Shown: positions 51,125 to 61,874, counted from the stretch's first letter. The stretch is DNA of 64,000 nt from Fibrobacter sp. UWB16 (GCF_900215325.1 NZ_OCMS01000006.1:58330-122329), one strand, 5' to 3'. Notes: generated from the sequence alone by a model not told the origin. Made by a program: numbers and translations.

Positions 51125-52099
51125 TTAATCCTTCAAGTAATCATCGACGTCCATGCCAAAAGAAAGGCCCATCGACGTCAACACCTCGTTAAGTTCAACC
51201 AAGGACTTCCTACCGAAGTTCTTGTATTTGAGCATATCGTTTTCCTTGTTGCGAACAAGCTCGCCAATGGTATGGATGTTTGCCATACGGAGGCAGTTGC
51301 TGGAGCGAACGGAAAGTTCCAGATCGTCCACGCGCATACGGAGGAGGTTAGCGATACGCTGACGTTCTTCATCCATTTCGAGTTCTTCAGGAGATTCGAG
51401 ATCGCCTTCGAAGTTGATGAAGATTTCCAAGTGATCCACAAGAAGCTTTGCAGCATATGCAAGAGCATCTTCCGGGTCAATGGAACCGTCTGTTGTAATT
51501 TCAAGTTCCAGACGGTTGTAGTCCGTCTTCTGACCAACGCGGGTATCGCTGATGTGCATTGCGACTTTCTGAACCGGGTTGAAGTTCGCATCCATGGCGA
51601 TAACGCCAATCGGAGCGTCCTTGTCCTTAAGTTCGTCGGCAACAACATAACCACGACCGCAGGAGATCTTCACGTCCATCGACAAAGAAGCATTGCCGTT
51701 CAATGTCGCAATGTGAACATCCGGAGTCAGGATAGTGACATTTGGATTGTCCATAAAGTCCTTGGCCGTGACTTCGCCATCACCGGACATGTCCAGGTGA
51801 AGGGTTTCATCATGATCAGACAGGAGCTTTACACGGATGCTCTTGAGGTTGAGGATAATGTCAGTGACATCTTCCTTCACACCCGGAATCGTCGAAAATT
51901 CCTTGTCAACGCCTTCGATTTTCACGGAGACAATAGCCGCACCCTGCAGAGAGGAGAGGAGCACGCGACGGAGAGCGTTACCGAGGGTAATACCCCAGCC
52001 ACGTTCCAAGGCTTCTACGACAAACTTGGCGTAGCGGCCATCTTCGCCGGTTTCCACTTTCTGGAAGCTGCGCGGCATCTGAAGTGATTTCCACATCAT
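51125..52099 (-). CDS. rpoA: RNA polymerase alpha subunit
   Basis: 324 aa. The N-terminal dimerisation domain has RGWGITLGNALRRVLLSSLQ and GVKEDVTDIILNLK. The C-terminal domain has MRVDDLELSVRSSNCLRMAN and YKNFGRKSLVELNEVL for UP-element and activator contact. Two adjacent ATGs start it, after AGAGGT. Only 18 nt separate it from rpsK; rpsD, usually between them, is absent. Confidence 0.98.
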   Translation of the reverse strand: MMWKSLQMPRSFQKVETGEDGRYAKFVVEALERGWGITLGNALRRVLLSSLQGAAIVSVKIEGVDKEFSTIPGVKEDVTDIILNLKSIRVKLLSDHDETLHLDMSGDGEVTAKDFMDNPNVTILTPDVHIATLNGNASLSMDVKISCGRGYVVADELKDKDAPIGVIAMDANFNPVQKVAMHISDTRVGQKTDYNRLELEITTDGSIDPEDALAYAAKLLVDHLEIFINFEGDLESPEELEMDEERQRIANLLRMRVDDLELSVRSSNCLRMANIHTIGELVRNKENDMLKYKNFGRKSLVELNEVLTSMGLSFGMDVDDYLKD

Positions 52100-52117
52100 T
52101 GGCGATACCTCTTTGGA

Positions 52118-52558
52118 TTAAATTCTTCTCTTCTTTTTAGGACGGCAACCATTGTGCGGAATGCCCGTCACGTCTCGAATAGAGAGAACTTCGAGGCCCG
52201 CATTCTTGAGAGCGCGGACGGCAGATTCACGGCCGCCACCAGCACCCTTAACGCGAACGTCCACCTTGCGCATGCCGAGATCGAATGCCTTGTGGGCAGC
52301 GGTTTCAGCAGCGAGCTGGGCTGCAAACGGTGTGCTCTTGCGGGAGCCCTTGAAACCGGAGTTACCCGGAGAACCCCAAGCGACAACGTTGCCACGAGCG
52401 TCGGTGATAGAAACGATTGTATTGTTGAAGGAAGCGAACACGCAGGCGATACCCTGGATGTCAATGCGCTTCTTGCCCTTCTTGATCTTGACTTCTTCAG
52501 CAGCAGCCGGAGCTTCAGCAGCGGCAGCAGCAGTTTCCTTGATTTCTTCTTCAGCCAC
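52118..52558 (-). CDS. rpsK: 30S ribosomal protein S11
   Basis: 146 aa. The core begins near residue 30 ([20 protein letters not shown]) and ends [17 protein letters not shown], as in all S11. The first ~27 residues are an Ala/Glu-rich extension ([20 protein letters not shown]) not present in the standard ~129-aa protein. Lies 11 nt after rpsM. Confidence 0.97.
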   Translation of the reverse strand: MAEEEIKETAAAAAEAPAAAEEVKIKKGKKRIDIQGIACVFASFNNTIVSITDARGNVVAWGSPGNSGFKGSRKSTPFAAQLAAETAAHKAFDLGMRKVDVRVKGAGGGRESAVRALKNAGLEVLSIRDVTGIPHNGCRPKKKRRI

Positions 52559-52569
52559 GATGATACTCC

Positions 52570-52938
52570 TTACTTCTTCTTGTTAGCCACAGTCTTCTTG
52601 GGGCCCTTACGTGTGCGGGCGTTGGTGCGGGAACGCTGACCGCGGACCGGGAGGCCCTTGCGGTGGCGGATGCCGCGATAGCAGCCAATGTCCTGCAAAC
52701 GCTTGATGTTCAAGGTAACTTCTGCGCGGAGCTGACCTTCCACAGAGTATTCATCTTCCAAAAGATGACGAATCTTACCTTGTTCTTCTTCAGTCAGGTC
52801 GTCACACTTCTTGTTCTTGTCAATGCCCAACTGAGCACAGACCTTGTTAGCGGTGAACAGACCGACACCATAGATTGCCGTCAGACCGTATTCAACAGTC
52901 TTGTTTTTCGGTAAATCGACACCAGCGATACGTGCCAT
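52570..52938 (-). CDS. rpsM: 30S ribosomal protein S13
   Basis: 122 aa, normal length. [20 protein letters not shown] at the start, [20 protein letters not shown] and the basic tail [14 protein letters not shown]. Follows rpmJ by 9 nt. Confidence 0.98.
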   Translation of the reverse strand: MARIAGVDLPKNKTVEYGLTAIYGVGLFTANKVCAQLGIDKNKKCDDLTEEEQGKIRHLLEDEYSVEGQLRAEVTLNIKRLQDIGCYRGIRHRKGLPVRGQRSRTNARTRKGPKKTVANKKK

Positions 52939-52947
52939 ACGATCTCC

Positions 52948-53064
52948 TTATCCCTGCTTCTGCTTGTGACGGGGGTTCTTCGAACAGATGATGCGCAATA
53001 CACCCTTACGACGGATGATCTTGCAGTTTTCACATCTGGGTTTAATGGAGGCTTTGATTTTCAT
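52948..53064 (-). CDS. rpmJ: 50S ribosomal protein L36
   Basis: 38 aa, too short for most gene tracks. It reads [20 protein letters not shown], then [18 protein letters not shown]. The zinc ligands C11, C14 and C27 and His32 of the zinc-type L36 are all present. Sits between infA and rpsM, its usual place. Confidence 0.97.
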   Translation of the reverse strand: MKIKASIKPRCENCKIIRRKGVLRIICSKNPRHKQKQG

Positions 53065-53091
53065 AGGTTTGACCTTCTTTTGTAATACCTA

Positions 53092-53310
53092 TTACTTGTA
53101 ACGGTAAGTAATTCGCCCGCGATTTAAATCGTACGGGGAAATCTCGACCAACACTTTGTCGTCCGGCAAGATTCTAATGAAATGCCGGCGCATTTTTCCT
53201 GAAACATGGGCGAGGATCTCGTGACCATTTCCGAGTTGAACACGGAAGAAAGCGTTGGGAAGAGCTTCCAACACAACGCCTTCTACTTGTATACCTTCTT
53301 CTTTAGCCAC
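53092..53310 (-). CDS. infA: Translation initiation factor IF-1
   Basis: 72 aa S1-like OB fold: [39 protein letters not shown] and the end RGRITYRYK. It starts with GTG, and its first base is shared with the last base of the secY stop (TAGTG), so it depends on secY translation. Confidence 0.97.
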   Translation of the reverse strand: MAKEEGIQVEGVVLEALPNAFFRVQLGNGHEILAHVSGKMRRHFIRILPDDKVLVEISPYDLNRGRITYRYK

Positions 53311-54671
53311 TAAGATGCCATCCTGCCGCGAATGCGGCCACGTTTCAAGAAACCTTCATAATTCTTGGTATGCAACTGGGCTTCGAGCTGACGAAGAGTA
53401 TCCAGAGCAACACCTACCACGATCAAGACCGAGGTACCCCCAATATAGAAACTCATATTGAGAGCGTCTTTCATGTGCAGGGGAACAACGCTGATTAAAG
53501 CGAGGTAAAGAGACCCAGGCAATGAAATTCTGGTCAAAACGTGGTCAATGTATTCTGCTGTCTGCTTACCCGGACGGACTCCCGGAATAAACCCACCACT
53601 TCTCTTGAGGTTTTCGGCAATGTCGTTCGGGTTGTACTGGATTGCCGTGTAGAAGTAGGTGAAGAATATAATGAGGAGGGCATCTACTACGCTGTAGGAG
53701 ACGTGTCCCGGAATAAATGCAGAAGCAAAAGCCTGCATCGCAGATACGTTCGGGAACCAAGATGCAACCATGGCCGGAATGAACATGATGCAAGATGCAA
53801 AGATCACAGGAATCACGTTAGCGGTGTTCACCTTGAAAGGCAAATAGCTAGCCTGACCACCCAAGACCTTGTTTCCGACAGTCCTGCGAGGACTTTGGAG
53901 TGGAATGCGACGGGTCGCCTGCTCGACGAAAACGATAAATCCGACAATGACAACTACCAGCGCCAAGATAAAGACCTCGATCGCAAGCGGCTGGATGCCT
54001 TCATTAAACATTTCGAATTCGGCCAAGATGGCCCGCGGAAGGCCACCGACGATACCGGCGAAAATGATAAGAGAAATACCGTTACCCACACCGTGCGAGG
54101 TAATCTGCTCGCCAAGGTACATCAAGAAGATCGTACCTACGGTGAAGGTTAACGTCGCAAGGAGACGAAAGCCGATGTTACCGAGTCCGGACGAGAAGTT
54201 CTCGGAAAGGACCGAGATGCCCGTACCGGCGGCCGTCGTCACCTTGAGGTTAGAAAGCCACATAGAAATGCCCCATCCCTGCAAGGCGGAAAGGACCACC
54301 GTGAAGTATCGGGTATACTGATTCAGCTTAGCGCGACCTTCCTGACCCTCCTTCTGGAGCATCTGGATGGCGGGGATAACCGAGCCCATCAACTGGAGGA
54401 TGATGCTTGCGCTAATGTACGGCATGATACCGAGGGCAAATACAGTTGCTTTCGCAAATGCACCGCCGGTAAACGAGTCGTACAGGCCGAACAGGTTATT
54501 CGAATTTTTGAAGTATTCTGCGAGGACCGCAGCGTTTACTCCGGGGATGGAGATGTGAGCGCCAATACGATAGACAATCAAAAGACCAAGCGTAAAAAGG
54601 ATCTTTTTACGCAGGTCTGCGATTTTAAAAGCATTGACGAACGCATCGATGGCTTTCTTGAGTGCTTCCAT
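53310..54671 (-). CDS. secY: Preprotein translocase subunit SecY
   Basis: 453 aa with ten expected membrane segments. [12 protein letters not shown], the [18 protein letters not shown] plug region, [17 protein letters not shown], and the ribosome loop [20 protein letters not shown] all match the family. Forms the inner-membrane protein-export channel with SecE and SecG. Coupled to rplO upstream and infA downstream by one-base overlaps. Confidence 0.98.
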   Translation of the reverse strand: MEALKKAIDAFVNAFKIADLRKKILFTLGLLIVYRIGAHISIPGVNAAVLAEYFKNSNNLFGLYDSFTGGAFAKATVFALGIMPYISASIILQLMGSVIPAIQMLQKEGQEGRAKLNQYTRYFTVVLSALQGWGISMWLSNLKVTTAAGTGISVLSENFSSGLGNIGFRLLATLTFTVGTIFLMYLGEQITSHGVGNGISLIIFAGIVGGLPRAILAEFEMFNEGIQPLAIEVFILALVVVIVGFIVFVEQATRRIPLQSPRRTVGNKVLGGQASYLPFKVNTANVIPVIFASCIMFIPAMVASWFPNVSAMQAFASAFIPGHVSYSVVDALLIIFFTYFYTAIQYNPNDIAENLKRSGGFIPGVRPGKQTAEYIDHVLTRISLPGSLYLALISVVPLHMKDALNMSFYIGGTSVLIVVGVALDTLRQLEAQLHTKNYEGFLKRGRIRGRMAS

Positions 54672-55111
54672 TAGATGATCTCAACTTTGCCGCCAGCAGC
54701 TTCAATGGCAGCCTTTGCCTTTTCGCTGATAGCGTTAACCTTTACGTTGATAGCCTTGTCGATAGAACCAAAAGCGAGGACCTTGACCGGCAGTTCGACG
54801 TTCTTGATGAAGCCCTGGTCGAAGAGGACCTTGGCATCGAAATCAGTAACGCTGACACCAGCGAGGCGCTTCAGGTTCACGATCTGGAATTCAACACCAG
54901 CGTGCTTGAAGCCGCGCTTCGGGATACGACGGTGAATCGGCATCTGGCCGCCTTCGAAAGCGACGCGACCGGCCTTAGCGCTCTTACGAGCACCAGCACC
55001 CTTCTGACCACGACCGGCAGTCGTGCCCCAGCCAGAGCCCGGACCACGACCAATGCGCTTGCGGCTCTTGCCCTTGGCAGCCTTGCCAGGATTGAGAGTA
55101 TTGAGTTCCAT
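54671..55111 (-). CDS. rplO: 50S ribosomal protein L15
   Basis: 146 aa. MELNTLNPGKAAKGKSRKRI, then GPGSGWGTTAGRGQKGAGAR, RRIPKRGF and a C-terminal domain ending KAAIEAAGGKVEII. The stop overlaps the secY start (TAATG). Confidence 0.98.
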   Translation of the reverse strand: MELNTLNPGKAAKGKSRKRIGRGPGSGWGTTAGRGQKGAGARKSAKAGRVAFEGGQMPIHRRIPKRGFKHAGVEFQIVNLKRLAGVSVTDFDAKVLFDQGFIKNVELPVKVLAFGSIDKAINVKVNAISEKAKAAIEAAGGKVEII

Positions 55112-55112
55112 C

Positions 55113-55292
55113 TTAGATCTCCTCGACCTTGACCATGTCCTTCACGGCATTGATCATGCCTGCAATGGACGGAGTCAGATTGTGTTCAACAGTTTGTCCG
55201 ATCTTGCGGAGGCCGAGTGCAGCCACGTTAGCGCGGTGCACCGGAAGGCGACGGACGATACCCTTGATCAAAGTAATACGAACTTTCTTCAT
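55113..55292 (-). CDS. rpmD: 50S ribosomal protein L30
   Basis: 59 aa, short. It reads MKKVRITLIKGIVRRLPVHR, then ANVAALGLRKIGQTVEHNLT, ending KDMVKVEEI. This is the standard L30 pattern (GLRKIGQTV). Lies between rpsE (13-nt gap) and rplO (1-nt gap) as in most spc operons. Confidence 0.97.
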   Translation of the reverse strand: MKKVRITLIKGIVRRLPVHRANVAALGLRKIGQTVEHNLTPSIAGMINAVKDMVKVEEI

Positions 55293-55305
55293 TAGGTATT
55301 ACTCC

Positions 55306-55800
55306 TTAGGCTTCAAAACCACGCAACTTGGCGCAGTCCTGTTTGTTCTTCTGAGAAAGCAGGCCTTCCAAGCAAGCGCTGACGACAGTGCTCGGATTGG
55401 AGGAACCGTGAATCTTCGTGAGGATGTTGCGTACACCGGCGAGTTCGAGAACAGCACGGGCAGCAGCACCGGCGATAACACCAGTACCCGGAGCAGCCGG
55501 CATGAGGAGGATGCGGGTAGAACCGCTCTTCACTTCGATGTCGTGCGGGATAGTGCCATCGAGGAGCTGGACTTCCACGATGTTTCTCTGGGCAGCTTCG
55601 GTACCCTTACGGATAGCTTCGGAAACTTCCTTAGCCTTGCCGAGACCGACACCGACCTTGCCGTTCTTGTTGCCAACGACAACGAGAGCGGAGAAGGACA
55701 TGCGACGGCCGCCCTTGACGGTCTTAGCGCAACGGTTGATGTGTACAACCTTGTCTTCAAATTCAGAAACTTGAGCTTCGCGTTCCAAAGTGTACCTCAC
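55306..55800 (-). CDS. rpsE: 30S ribosomal protein S5
   Basis: 164 aa. [59 protein letters not shown]. Starts with GTG sharing a base with the rplR stop (TAGTG). Confidence 0.98.
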   Translation of the reverse strand: MRYTLEREAQVSEFEDKVVHINRCAKTVKGGRRMSFSALVVVGNKNGKVGVGLGKAKEVSEAIRKGTEAAQRNIVEVQLLDGTIPHDIEVKSGSTRILLMPAAPGTGVIAGAAARAVLELAGVRNILTKIHGSSNPSTVVSACLEGLLSQKNKQDCAKLRGFEA

Positions 55801-56171
55801 TAGAATTTGAGTCCGCCTTCACGAGCTCCCTCAGCGAGAGCCTGAACGCGACCGTGATAGATGTAACCGCCGCGGTCGAAGACCACGGATTCAATGCCCT
55901 TGGACTTGGCGAGTTCAGCAATCTGGAGACCGAGCTGCTTAGCCTGTTCGGTCTTCGTCATTTCACCAAACTTACCCTGGAATTCCTTGGAAGCTGTGGT
56001 GACCTGAGCGACAGACTTGTTGTTTTCGTCATCAAAGATCTGGGCAATCATGTGAGACAAGGAACGGCGAACAGCCAAACGAGGGCATTCTGCAGTTCCG
56101 ACAACAGACTTGCGTACGCGTTCGTGGCGTGCGATTCTGGACTGGATTCTTTTTTTAGCAATTGCAGTCAT
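55800..56171 (-). CDS. rplR: 50S ribosomal protein L18
   Basis: 123 aa. RRSLSHMIAQIFDDENNKSV and the terminal DRGGYIYHGRVQALAEGARE block bind 5S rRNA. Normal length; overlaps rpsE by one base. Confidence 0.98.
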   Translation of the reverse strand: MTAIAKKRIQSRIARHERVRKSVVGTAECPRLAVRRSLSHMIAQIFDDENNKSVAQVTTASKEFQGKFGEMTKTEQAKQLGLQIAELAKSKGIESVVFDRGGYIYHGRVQALAEGAREGGLKF

Positions 56172-56180
56172 AGTTTACCC

Positions 56181-56720
56181 TTATTTACCTGTCTTCTTAC
56201 CCTGCTTGCGACGCACAATTTCGCCAGCGTACTTGATGCCCTTGCCCTTATACGGTTCAGGCTTACGGTACTTGCGAATTTCTGCGGCAGCCTGGCCAAC
56301 CTTCTGCTTGTCGATGCCGGAGATCGTAATCTTCAGCGGATCAACAGCCTTCAGTTCAACGCCTTCCGGAGCCTTGAAGATCACCGGATGAGAGAAGCCG
56401 AGAACCAAGTTGAGGTCCTTGCCCTTCTGTTCGACGCGGTAGCCAACGCCAACGATTTCGAGAGTCTTCTGGAAACCCTTGGTCACGCCTTCAACCATGT
56501 TATTGACGAGAGCGCGAGTGGTGCCGTGCATAGCGCGGGTGAACTTTTCATCATTCGGGCGGGTGAAGGAGAGCTTGTCGCCATCGAGCTTGATGGAGAT
56601 GAGTTCGTGAACGTTCGTTTCGAGCTTGCCCTTCGGGCCTTCGACCTTGATGTTCTGACCGTTGACGTTAACCTTAACGCCAGCCGGGATAGTGATAATA
56701 GCTTTACCGATACGGGACAT
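56181..56720 (-). CDS. rplF: 50S ribosomal protein L6
   Basis: 179 aa. MSRIGKAIITIPAGVKVNVN, GTTRALVNNMVEGVTKGF and RKPEPYKGKGIKYAGEIVRR are the L6 hallmarks. The ATG at 56720 is preferred, matching the usual MSRIGK start; an ATG at 56729 would overlap rpsH. Confidence 0.97.
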   Translation of the reverse strand: MSRIGKAIITIPAGVKVNVNGQNIKVEGPKGKLETNVHELISIKLDGDKLSFTRPNDEKFTRAMHGTTRALVNNMVEGVTKGFQKTLEIVGVGYRVEQKGKDLNLVLGFSHPVIFKAPEGVELKAVDPLKITISGIDKQKVGQAAAEIRKYRKPEPYKGKGIKYAGEIVRRKQGKKTGK

Positions 56721-56722
56721 CT

Positions 56723-57118
56723 TTACCATACCTTTGCGATGACTTCGCCACCCACCTTGAGTTCGCGGGCTTCGTGGTCAGTCATGACACCTTTAGATGT
56801 GGAGATGATAGCATAGCCGAGGCCGTTGCGAACGCGCGGAAGCTTGGCCACGTCAACATAGTGACGGAGACCCGGCGTAGAAACGCGCTGGAGGCCCTGG
56901 ATAGCGGATTCGCCCTTCGTGTAACGGAGGAGGACCTTGAGGATGCCCTGCTTACCGTCATCGACGACGACGAACTTCTTAATGAAACCTTTTTCCTGCA
57001 ACACACGTGCAATATCACGCTTCAGATTGCTGGCAGGAATGTCCACCACGGGGAGCTTTGCCGTAGAGGCATTGCGGATACGGGTGAGCATATCGGCGAT
57101 AGTATCTGTCATTGCCAT
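56723..57118 (-). CDS. rpsH: 30S ribosomal protein S8
   Basis: 131 aa. MTDTIADMLTRIRNASTAKL near the start (a second ATG at 57112 is possible) and the C-terminal GLGYAIISTSKGVMTDHEAR block. Binds the central domain of 16S rRNA and is a known translational repressor of spc operons in E. coli. Confidence 0.98.
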   Translation of the reverse strand: MAMTDTIADMLTRIRNASTAKLPVVDIPASNLKRDIARVLQEKGFIKKFVVVDDGKQGILKVLLRYTKGESAIQGLQRVSTPGLRHYVDVAKLPRVRNGLGYAIISTSKGVMTDHEARELKVGGEVIAKVW

Positions 57119-57130
57119 TTTATACTCTCC

Positions 57131-57316
57131 TTACCAAGACGACTTTGTGATACCGGGGATTTCGCCGGCGAGTGCCATTTCGCGGAAGCAAATACGGCAA
57201 AGGCCAAAGCGGCGCATAAAGGCGTGCGGCCTACCGCAACGCTTGCAACGGTTGTACCCACGAACGGTATACTTCGGAGTACGCTTGCATTTTTCAATCA
57301 TTCTTCTGCTTGCCAT
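57131..57316 (-). CDS. rpsN: 30S ribosomal protein S14, type Z (zinc-binding)
   Basis: 61 aa. [20 protein letters not shown] contains the CXXC-X12-CXXC zinc site of the short S14 form. Ends GITKSSW. The zinc form is usual outside proteobacteria. Confidence 0.97.
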   Translation of the reverse strand: MASRRMIEKCKRTPKYTVRGYNRCKRCGRPHAFMRRFGLCRICFREMALAGEIPGITKSSW

Positions 57317-57325
57317 GGTATTACC

Positions 57326-57865
57326 TTACTTCCTGAAGGGGAGTCCAAGTTCTTCGAGGAGGGCACGGCCTTCGTCGTCCGTCTTAGCGGAGGTGACGAA
57401 AGAGATGTCCATACCGAAGGTACGGGAAATCTTGTCAATGTCGATTTCAACAAAGATCGTCTGTTCCTTGATGCCGAGGGTGAAGTTACCCATGCCATCA
57501 AAGCCACGGCGTGCGAGACCACGGAAGTCGCGGACACGCGGAAGGTCGATGTTGATGAAACGATAGAGGAAGTCCCACATGTTGTCGCCATGAAGTGTGA
57601 CCTTAGCACCGATGCCGATACCTTCACGGAGGTGGAAGTTAGCGACAGCCTTCTTAGCGTTAGTGACAATAGCCTTCTGACCGGTGATAGCAGTGAGAGT
57701 GTCAGCAGCTTCGTCGAGAATCTTGCGGTTCTGGGAAGCGGCGCCCACGCCCATGTTGAGCACGATCTTTTCGAGACGCGGAATCTGCATCACGTTCTTG
57801 TAGGCAAACTTTTGCTGCAAGGCCGGAACGACCTTTTCGAGATAGAATTGCTTCATCTGGTTCAT
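57326..57865 (-). CDS. rplE: 50S ribosomal protein L5
   Basis: 179 aa. [40 protein letters not shown] and [20 protein letters not shown]. Binds 5S rRNA and P-site tRNA. Normal length. Confidence 0.98.
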   Translation of the reverse strand: MNQMKQFYLEKVVPALQQKFAYKNVMQIPRLEKIVLNMGVGAASQNRKILDEAADTLTAITGQKAIVTNAKKAVANFHLREGIGIGAKVTLHGDNMWDFLYRFINIDLPRVRDFRGLARRGFDGMGNFTLGIKEQTIFVEIDIDKISRTFGMDISFVTSAKTDDEGRALLEELGLPFRK

Positions 57866-57874
57866 TGCGTTACC

Positions 57875-58174
57875 TTACACAGCCTTTCCAGTTTTGACAC
57901 TGGTACGAACGCCCTTCTTACCCTTTTCGCGAACGATGCGGGTACGAACGGGAGTGTTGCCTTCGAGAAGCATCACGTTGGAAATGTCGATCGGCAATTC
58001 CTTTTCAACGATGCCACCAGTCTGATTGGTCTGAGACGGCTTTTCGTGACGCTTGCAGACGTTGACGCCAGAAACGGTCACCTTGCCATCCTTGACACTG
58101 ATCACGGTGCCGGTCTTGCCCTTATTGGCACCGGAAATCACCTTGACGTTATCATTCTTCTTGATGTTAGCCAT
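57875..58174 (-). CDS. rplX: 50S ribosomal protein L24
   Basis: 99 aa. [20 protein letters not shown] is the KOW motif, followed by [20 protein letters not shown]. Start shares a base with the rplN stop (TAATG). Confidence 0.97.
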   Translation of the reverse strand: MANIKKNDNVKVISGANKGKTGTVISVKDGKVTVSGVNVCKRHEKPSQTNQTGGIVEKELPIDISNVMLLEGNTPVRTRIVREKGKKGVRTSVKTGKAV

Positions 58175-58542
58175 TACAGAACCTCAGGTGCGAGGGAGAT
58201 GATCTTCATGTACTTCTTGTCGCGGAGCTCACGAGCCACCGGTCCAAAAATACGGGTTCCACGCGGTTCGCCATCCTTGTTGATGAGAACCACTGCGTTG
58301 TCGGAGAAACGAATGAACGTTCCGTCCGGACGTGCGATTTCTTTAGCTGTGCGGACGACGACGGCGTCGGCCACGGAACCCTTCTTCACCTTGCTCTGGG
58401 GGATAGCGTCCTTAACGGCTACCTTGATGACATCACCGATGCTAGCATAGCGACGGTTTGTGCCACCCAAAACACGGATGCAGGCGACTTCCTTGGCACC
58501 ACTGTTATCGGCCACGACGAGTCTGGTTTCTTCTTGAATCAT
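58174..58542 (-). CDS. rplN: 50S ribosomal protein L14
   Basis: 122 aa. [35 protein letters not shown] and the end [16 protein letters not shown] match L14 throughout. Confidence 0.98.
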   Translation of the reverse strand: MIQEETRLVVADNSGAKEVACIRVLGGTNRRYASIGDVIKVAVKDAIPQSKVKKGSVADAVVVRTAKEIARPDGTFIRFSDNAVVLINKDGEPRGTRIFGPVARELRDKKYMKIISLAPEVL

Positions 58543-58562
58543 ATTCGCCTTACTCCAGGAGT

Positions 58563-58817
58563 TTACTTCTTCTTTTCCACAATGCGGACGAGGCGCCAGC
58601 GCTTCGTTGCAGAGAGGGGACGAGTTTCCATGATTTCGACCAGGTCGCCTTCTTGGGCTTCATTCTTTTCATCGTGAGCCTTGAGCTTGCTGGTCGTAGT
58701 CATGATCTTGTTGTACATCGGGTGACGCTTGCGGTTTTCGACCACAACCGTAATCGTCTTGTCCATCTTGTCGGAGGAGACGATACCCTGCTTGACTTTA
58801 CGAAGGTTTCTTTCCAT
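58563..58817 (-). CDS. rpsQ: 30S ribosomal protein S17
   Basis: 84 aa. [20 protein letters not shown] and [20 protein letters not shown], the OB-fold S17 pattern. Between rpmC and rplN. Confidence 0.97.
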   Translation of the reverse strand: MERNLRKVKQGIVSSDKMDKTITVVVENRKRHPMYNKIMTTTSKLKAHDEKNEAQEGDLVEIMETRPLSATKRWRLVRIVEKKK

Positions 58818-58834
58818 TTCCTGCTCCTGCCGGC

Positions 58835-59026
58835 TTATGCCTTGGCCTTTTCGCTGAGGATGGTCTTGATTCTGGCGATGTCCTTGCGGGCAGCTTGAAT
58901 CACAGAGGGTTTTTCCAAATTACCGAGCTTCGCAGTCATGCGGTAATTGAACAAATCGAGATTCAACTGAGCCAGTTTTTCCTTGAGCTGGTCAACGCCC
59001 AGTTCTTTCAATTCACGTGCTTTCAT
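58835..59026 (-). CDS. rpmC: 50S ribosomal protein L29
   Basis: 63 aa. [20 protein letters not shown] followed by [18 protein letters not shown]; two-helix L29. The ATG at 59026 overlaps the rplP stop (TAATG); longer in-frame sequence upstream belongs to rplP. Confidence 0.97.
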   Translation of the reverse strand: MKARELKELGVDQLKEKLAQLNLDLFNYRMTAKLGNLEKPSVIQAARKDIARIKTILSEKAKA

Positions 59027-59439
59027 TAGATCTCCGATTCTTCGATGATTTTGCACTTAAGGGGGAGCTTCTGAATTGCGACATGGAGAGCTTCCATGGC
59101 AAGTTCACGTTCAACACCACCCATTTCAAAAAGGATGCGACCCGGGAGGATTACGGCTGCCCAGAATTCGACTGCGCCCTTACCCTTACCCATACGGGCT
59201 TCTGCAGGGTGACGGGTAATCGGCTTATCGGGGAAGACGCGAATCCACACGCGACCACCACGCTTGATCTTACGAGTCATGGCGATACGAGCAGCTTCGA
59301 TCTGGCGAGCGGTGAGCCAGCACTTTTCAAGAGCCTGGATACCGAATTCGCCAAAGGCGATATAGTTGCCACGAGAGGCGACGCCCTTCATGCGCCCTTT
59401 CATTTGCTTACGATGCAATGTTCTTTTCGGACTCAGCAT
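59026..59439 (-). CDS. rplP: 50S ribosomal protein L16
   Basis: 137 aa. [40 protein letters not shown] and [20 protein letters not shown]. Part of the peptidyl-transferase centre region. Normal length. Confidence 0.98.
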   Translation of the reverse strand: MLSPKRTLHRKQMKGRMKGVASRGNYIAFGEFGIQALEKCWLTARQIEAARIAMTRKIKRGGRVWIRVFPDKPITRHPAEARMGKGKGAVEFWAAVILPGRILFEMGGVERELAMEALHVAIQKLPLKCKIIEESEI

Positions 59440-59441
59440 AA

Positions 59442-60101
59442 TTACTTCTCTCTCTTGTTGTCGTTCATGACGTCCTTACCGATCTTTTCACCGTGCATGA
59501 TCCACACCTTGATACCGATGGCACCATAAACGGTCTTAGCGATGGCAGTTGCGTAGTCGATGTCAGCACGAAGAGTGTGCAGAGGCACGCGGCCTTCGGC
59601 ATACTTTTCAACGCGGGCAATTTCGGCACCACCGAGGCGGCCACCGCACTGCACCTTGATACCTTCCACACCCATGCGCATAGCGGACTGGATAGCACGC
59701 TTCATGGCACGGCGGAAAGAAATACGCTTTTCGAGCTGGCGAGCAATGTTTTCAGCCACGAGCTTGGCATCAGTTTCCGGACGCTTGATTTCGTGGACTG
59801 CAATATAGATTTCTTTACCGGTGAGGAACTGGAGTTCGCCCTTCAAACGTTCCAATTCTTCGCCCTTTTTACCGATAACGATACCCGGGCGAGCGGTATA
59901 GAGGTTAACGTTCACCTTCTTGACGGTACGTTCGATGCCGACCTTGGAGAGGGAGGCATGTTCGAAACGCTTCATCAAGTAGCGACGGAGCACGATATCT
60001 TCATAGAGAAGATCGGCAAACTTGTCTTCGGCATACCACTTGGATTCCCAACCGCGGATAACGCCAAGACGAAGACCATTAGGATGAGTTTTGTGACCCA
60101 T
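59442..60101 (-). CDS. rpsC: 30S ribosomal protein S3
   Basis: 219 aa. [20 protein letters not shown], the KH motif [20 protein letters not shown] and [16 protein letters not shown]. Helps form the mRNA entry channel. Confidence 0.98.
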   Translation of the reverse strand: MGHKTHPNGLRLGVIRGWESKWYAEDKFADLLYEDIVLRRYLMKRFEHASLSKVGIERTVKKVNVNLYTARPGIVIGKKGEELERLKGELQFLTGKEIYIAVHEIKRPETDAKLVAENIARQLEKRISFRRAMKRAIQSAMRMGVEGIKVQCGGRLGGAEIARVEKYAEGRVPLHTLRADIDYATAIAKTVYGAIGIKVWIMHGEKIGKDVMNDNKREK

Positions 60102-60103
60102 TG

Positions 60104-60454
60104 TTAATTCTCCTTGTCTGCGACAACGACGGTGATGTGGGAGAGCGGCTTTTCGATACGGAAAGCACGGCCCTGGGAACGCGGGTGAATGCGCTTCATG
60201 ATCGTACCACCATCAGCGGTGATGGTCTTGATCACGATTTCTTCGGCGGAAACCGGAGCGGCGGACTTCTGCTTCAAGTTAGCGACAGCGGACTTGAGAG
60301 CATTTTCAACCAGCGGAGCACCCTTGGTCTGCGTACGGAGGATGGAGAGCATCGCGAAGGCTTCGCTGACGGACTTGCCACGAACGAGGTCGACAACGCG
60401 ACGGAGCTTGCGAACGCCGTAACGGACGTTTTTAACTTTAGCAACAGCTTGCAT
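60104..60454 (-). CDS. rplV: 50S ribosomal protein L22
   Basis: 116 aa. [35 protein letters not shown] and the exit-tunnel loop [16 protein letters not shown]. Start overlaps the rpsS stop by one base. Confidence 0.97.
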   Translation of the reverse strand: MQAVAKVKNVRYGVRKLRRVVDLVRGKSVSEAFAMLSILRTQTKGAPLVENALKSAVANLKQKSAAPVSAEEIVIKTITADGGTIMKRIHPRSQGRAFRIEKPLSHITVVVADKEN

Positions 60455-60735
60455 TATTTCTTGCCTCCAGCAGTTTCAGTCTTGCGGTGACCGCGGAAAG
60501 TACGGGTCATGGAGAATTCGCCGAGCTTATGGCCAACCATGTTTTCGGTGACATAAACCGGAAGGAACTGCTTGCCGTTATAGACGGAGAACGTGAGTCC
60601 GACCATATCCGGGACGATTGTGGAACGACGGGACCAGGTCTTGATAGCCTGTTTCTTGTCGGAACCGGCCATCGCCTGGGCCTTGCTGAGAACGTGGGAA
60701 TCCACGAACGCACCTTTCTTAAGGGATCTAGACAT
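60454..60735 (-). CDS. rpsS: 30S ribosomal protein S19
   Basis: 93 aa. [57 protein letters not shown]. Normal length. Confidence 0.98.
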   Translation of the reverse strand: MSRSLKKGAFVDSHVLSKAQAMAGSDKKQAIKTWSRRSTIVPDMVGLTFSVYNGKQFLPVYVTENMVGHKLGEFSMTRTFRGHRKTETAGGKK

Positions 60736-60738
60736 GAA

Positions 60739-61569
60739 TTAGGCCCTCTTCTGACGATGACGTACGATGAACTTATCAGTACGCTTGTTGTTACGAGTTT
60801 TTGCACCCTTAGAGTTCTTACCCCAAGGAGAGCACGGATGACGACCACCAGAGGTACGACCTTCACCACCACCAAGGGGGTGATCGACCGGGTTCATAAC
60901 GACACCACGGACGGCCGGGCGCTTGCCGAGCCAGCGAGAGCGGCCTGCAGAACCCGAGGATTCATTCATGTGATCGATATTGGAAACCTGGCCAACGGTA
61001 GCGAGGCAGTCTTCCGGGATGTAGCGGACTTCGCCACTCGGAAGCTTGACCTGGCAGAGCTTGCCGTCCTTGGCAACCAGTTCTGCACCGGCACCAGCGG
61101 AACGAGCAATCTGGGCACCCTTGCCCGGCTTCATTTCGATGTTGTGGATAATGGTGTTGAGCGGAATGTCGCGGAGAGGAATTGCGTTACCTACGCGGAA
61201 TTCTGCACCTTCACCAGCGTTCAGCACATCGCCAACCTTGATTTCGGCCGGAGCGATGATGTATGCGCGCTTGCCGTTTTCGTACTTGACGAGAGCGATG
61301 CGAGCGGTACGGTTCGGATCGTATTCAATCGTTTCGACAGTGCAGGAGAGACCGGCAAACTGACGCTTGAAGTCAATGATACGATACAGTTTCTTGTGAC
61401 CACCACCACGACGACGGGAGGTAATTTCACCAGCATTGTTACGGCCGGAGCTACGCTTGATACCTTCGGTAAGCGGCTTGTACGGCTTTACAGCAGAGAG
61501 TTCCTTGCGGTCACCAATCTGCTTGTAACGCAGTGTCGGGGTAATCGGGCGATAAGATTTCAGACCCAT
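60739..61569 (-). CDS. rplB: 50S ribosomal protein L2
   Basis: 276 aa. [40 protein letters not shown] and the catalytic-region [20 protein letters not shown] with its conserved His. Confidence 0.98.
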   Translation of the reverse strand: MGLKSYRPITPTLRYKQIGDRKELSAVKPYKPLTEGIKRSSGRNNAGEITSRRRGGGHKKLYRIIDFKRQFAGLSCTVETIEYDPNRTARIALVKYENGKRAYIIAPAEIKVGDVLNAGEGAEFRVGNAIPLRDIPLNTIIHNIEMKPGKGAQIARSAGAGAELVAKDGKLCQVKLPSGEVRYIPEDCLATVGQVSNIDHMNESSGSAGRSRWLGKRPAVRGVVMNPVDHPLGGGEGRTSGGRHPCSPWGKNSKGAKTRNNKRTDKFIVRHRQKRA

Positions 61570-61571
61570 GG

Positions 61572-61874
61572 TTATACTCCTTCAAACTCGGCAATCTTTT
61601 GCCCGGCCTTCAATGTGATGTAGGCCTTCTTCCAGTTCGGTTTCTTGCCAGCGACCATGCGGACGCGCTTGATCTTGCCGCGGTTGATCAAAGTATTGAC
61701 CTTAGCGACCTTGACTTCAAAGCGCTTTTCGATAGCGGCCTTGATGTCTTCCTTAGAAGCGTCCATGGCGACCTTGAACACGTACTTGTGCACGTCGTTA
61801 CGCTTGTTCACCATGTTCTTCATGGTTTCTTCGGTAACGTGCGGAGCAACGAGGATTTCGCGAATTTCTTTCAT
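61572..61874 (-). CDS. rplW: 50S ribosomal protein L23
   Basis: 100 aa. [20 protein letters not shown] and [20 protein letters not shown]. At the exit-tunnel rim, where trigger factor docks. One-base overlap with the rplD stop. Confidence 0.97.
   Translation of the reverse strand: MKEIREILVAPHVTEETMKNMVNKRNDVHKYVFKVAMDASKEDIKAAIEKRFEVKVAKVNTLINRGKIKRVRMVAGKKPNWKKAYITLKAGQKIAEFEGV

Noticed and set aside
56774..58450. 558-codon plus-strand open frame across rpsH, rpsN, rplE, rplX and rplN
   Set aside because: Antisense to five clear ribosomal protein genes; produced by codon bias.
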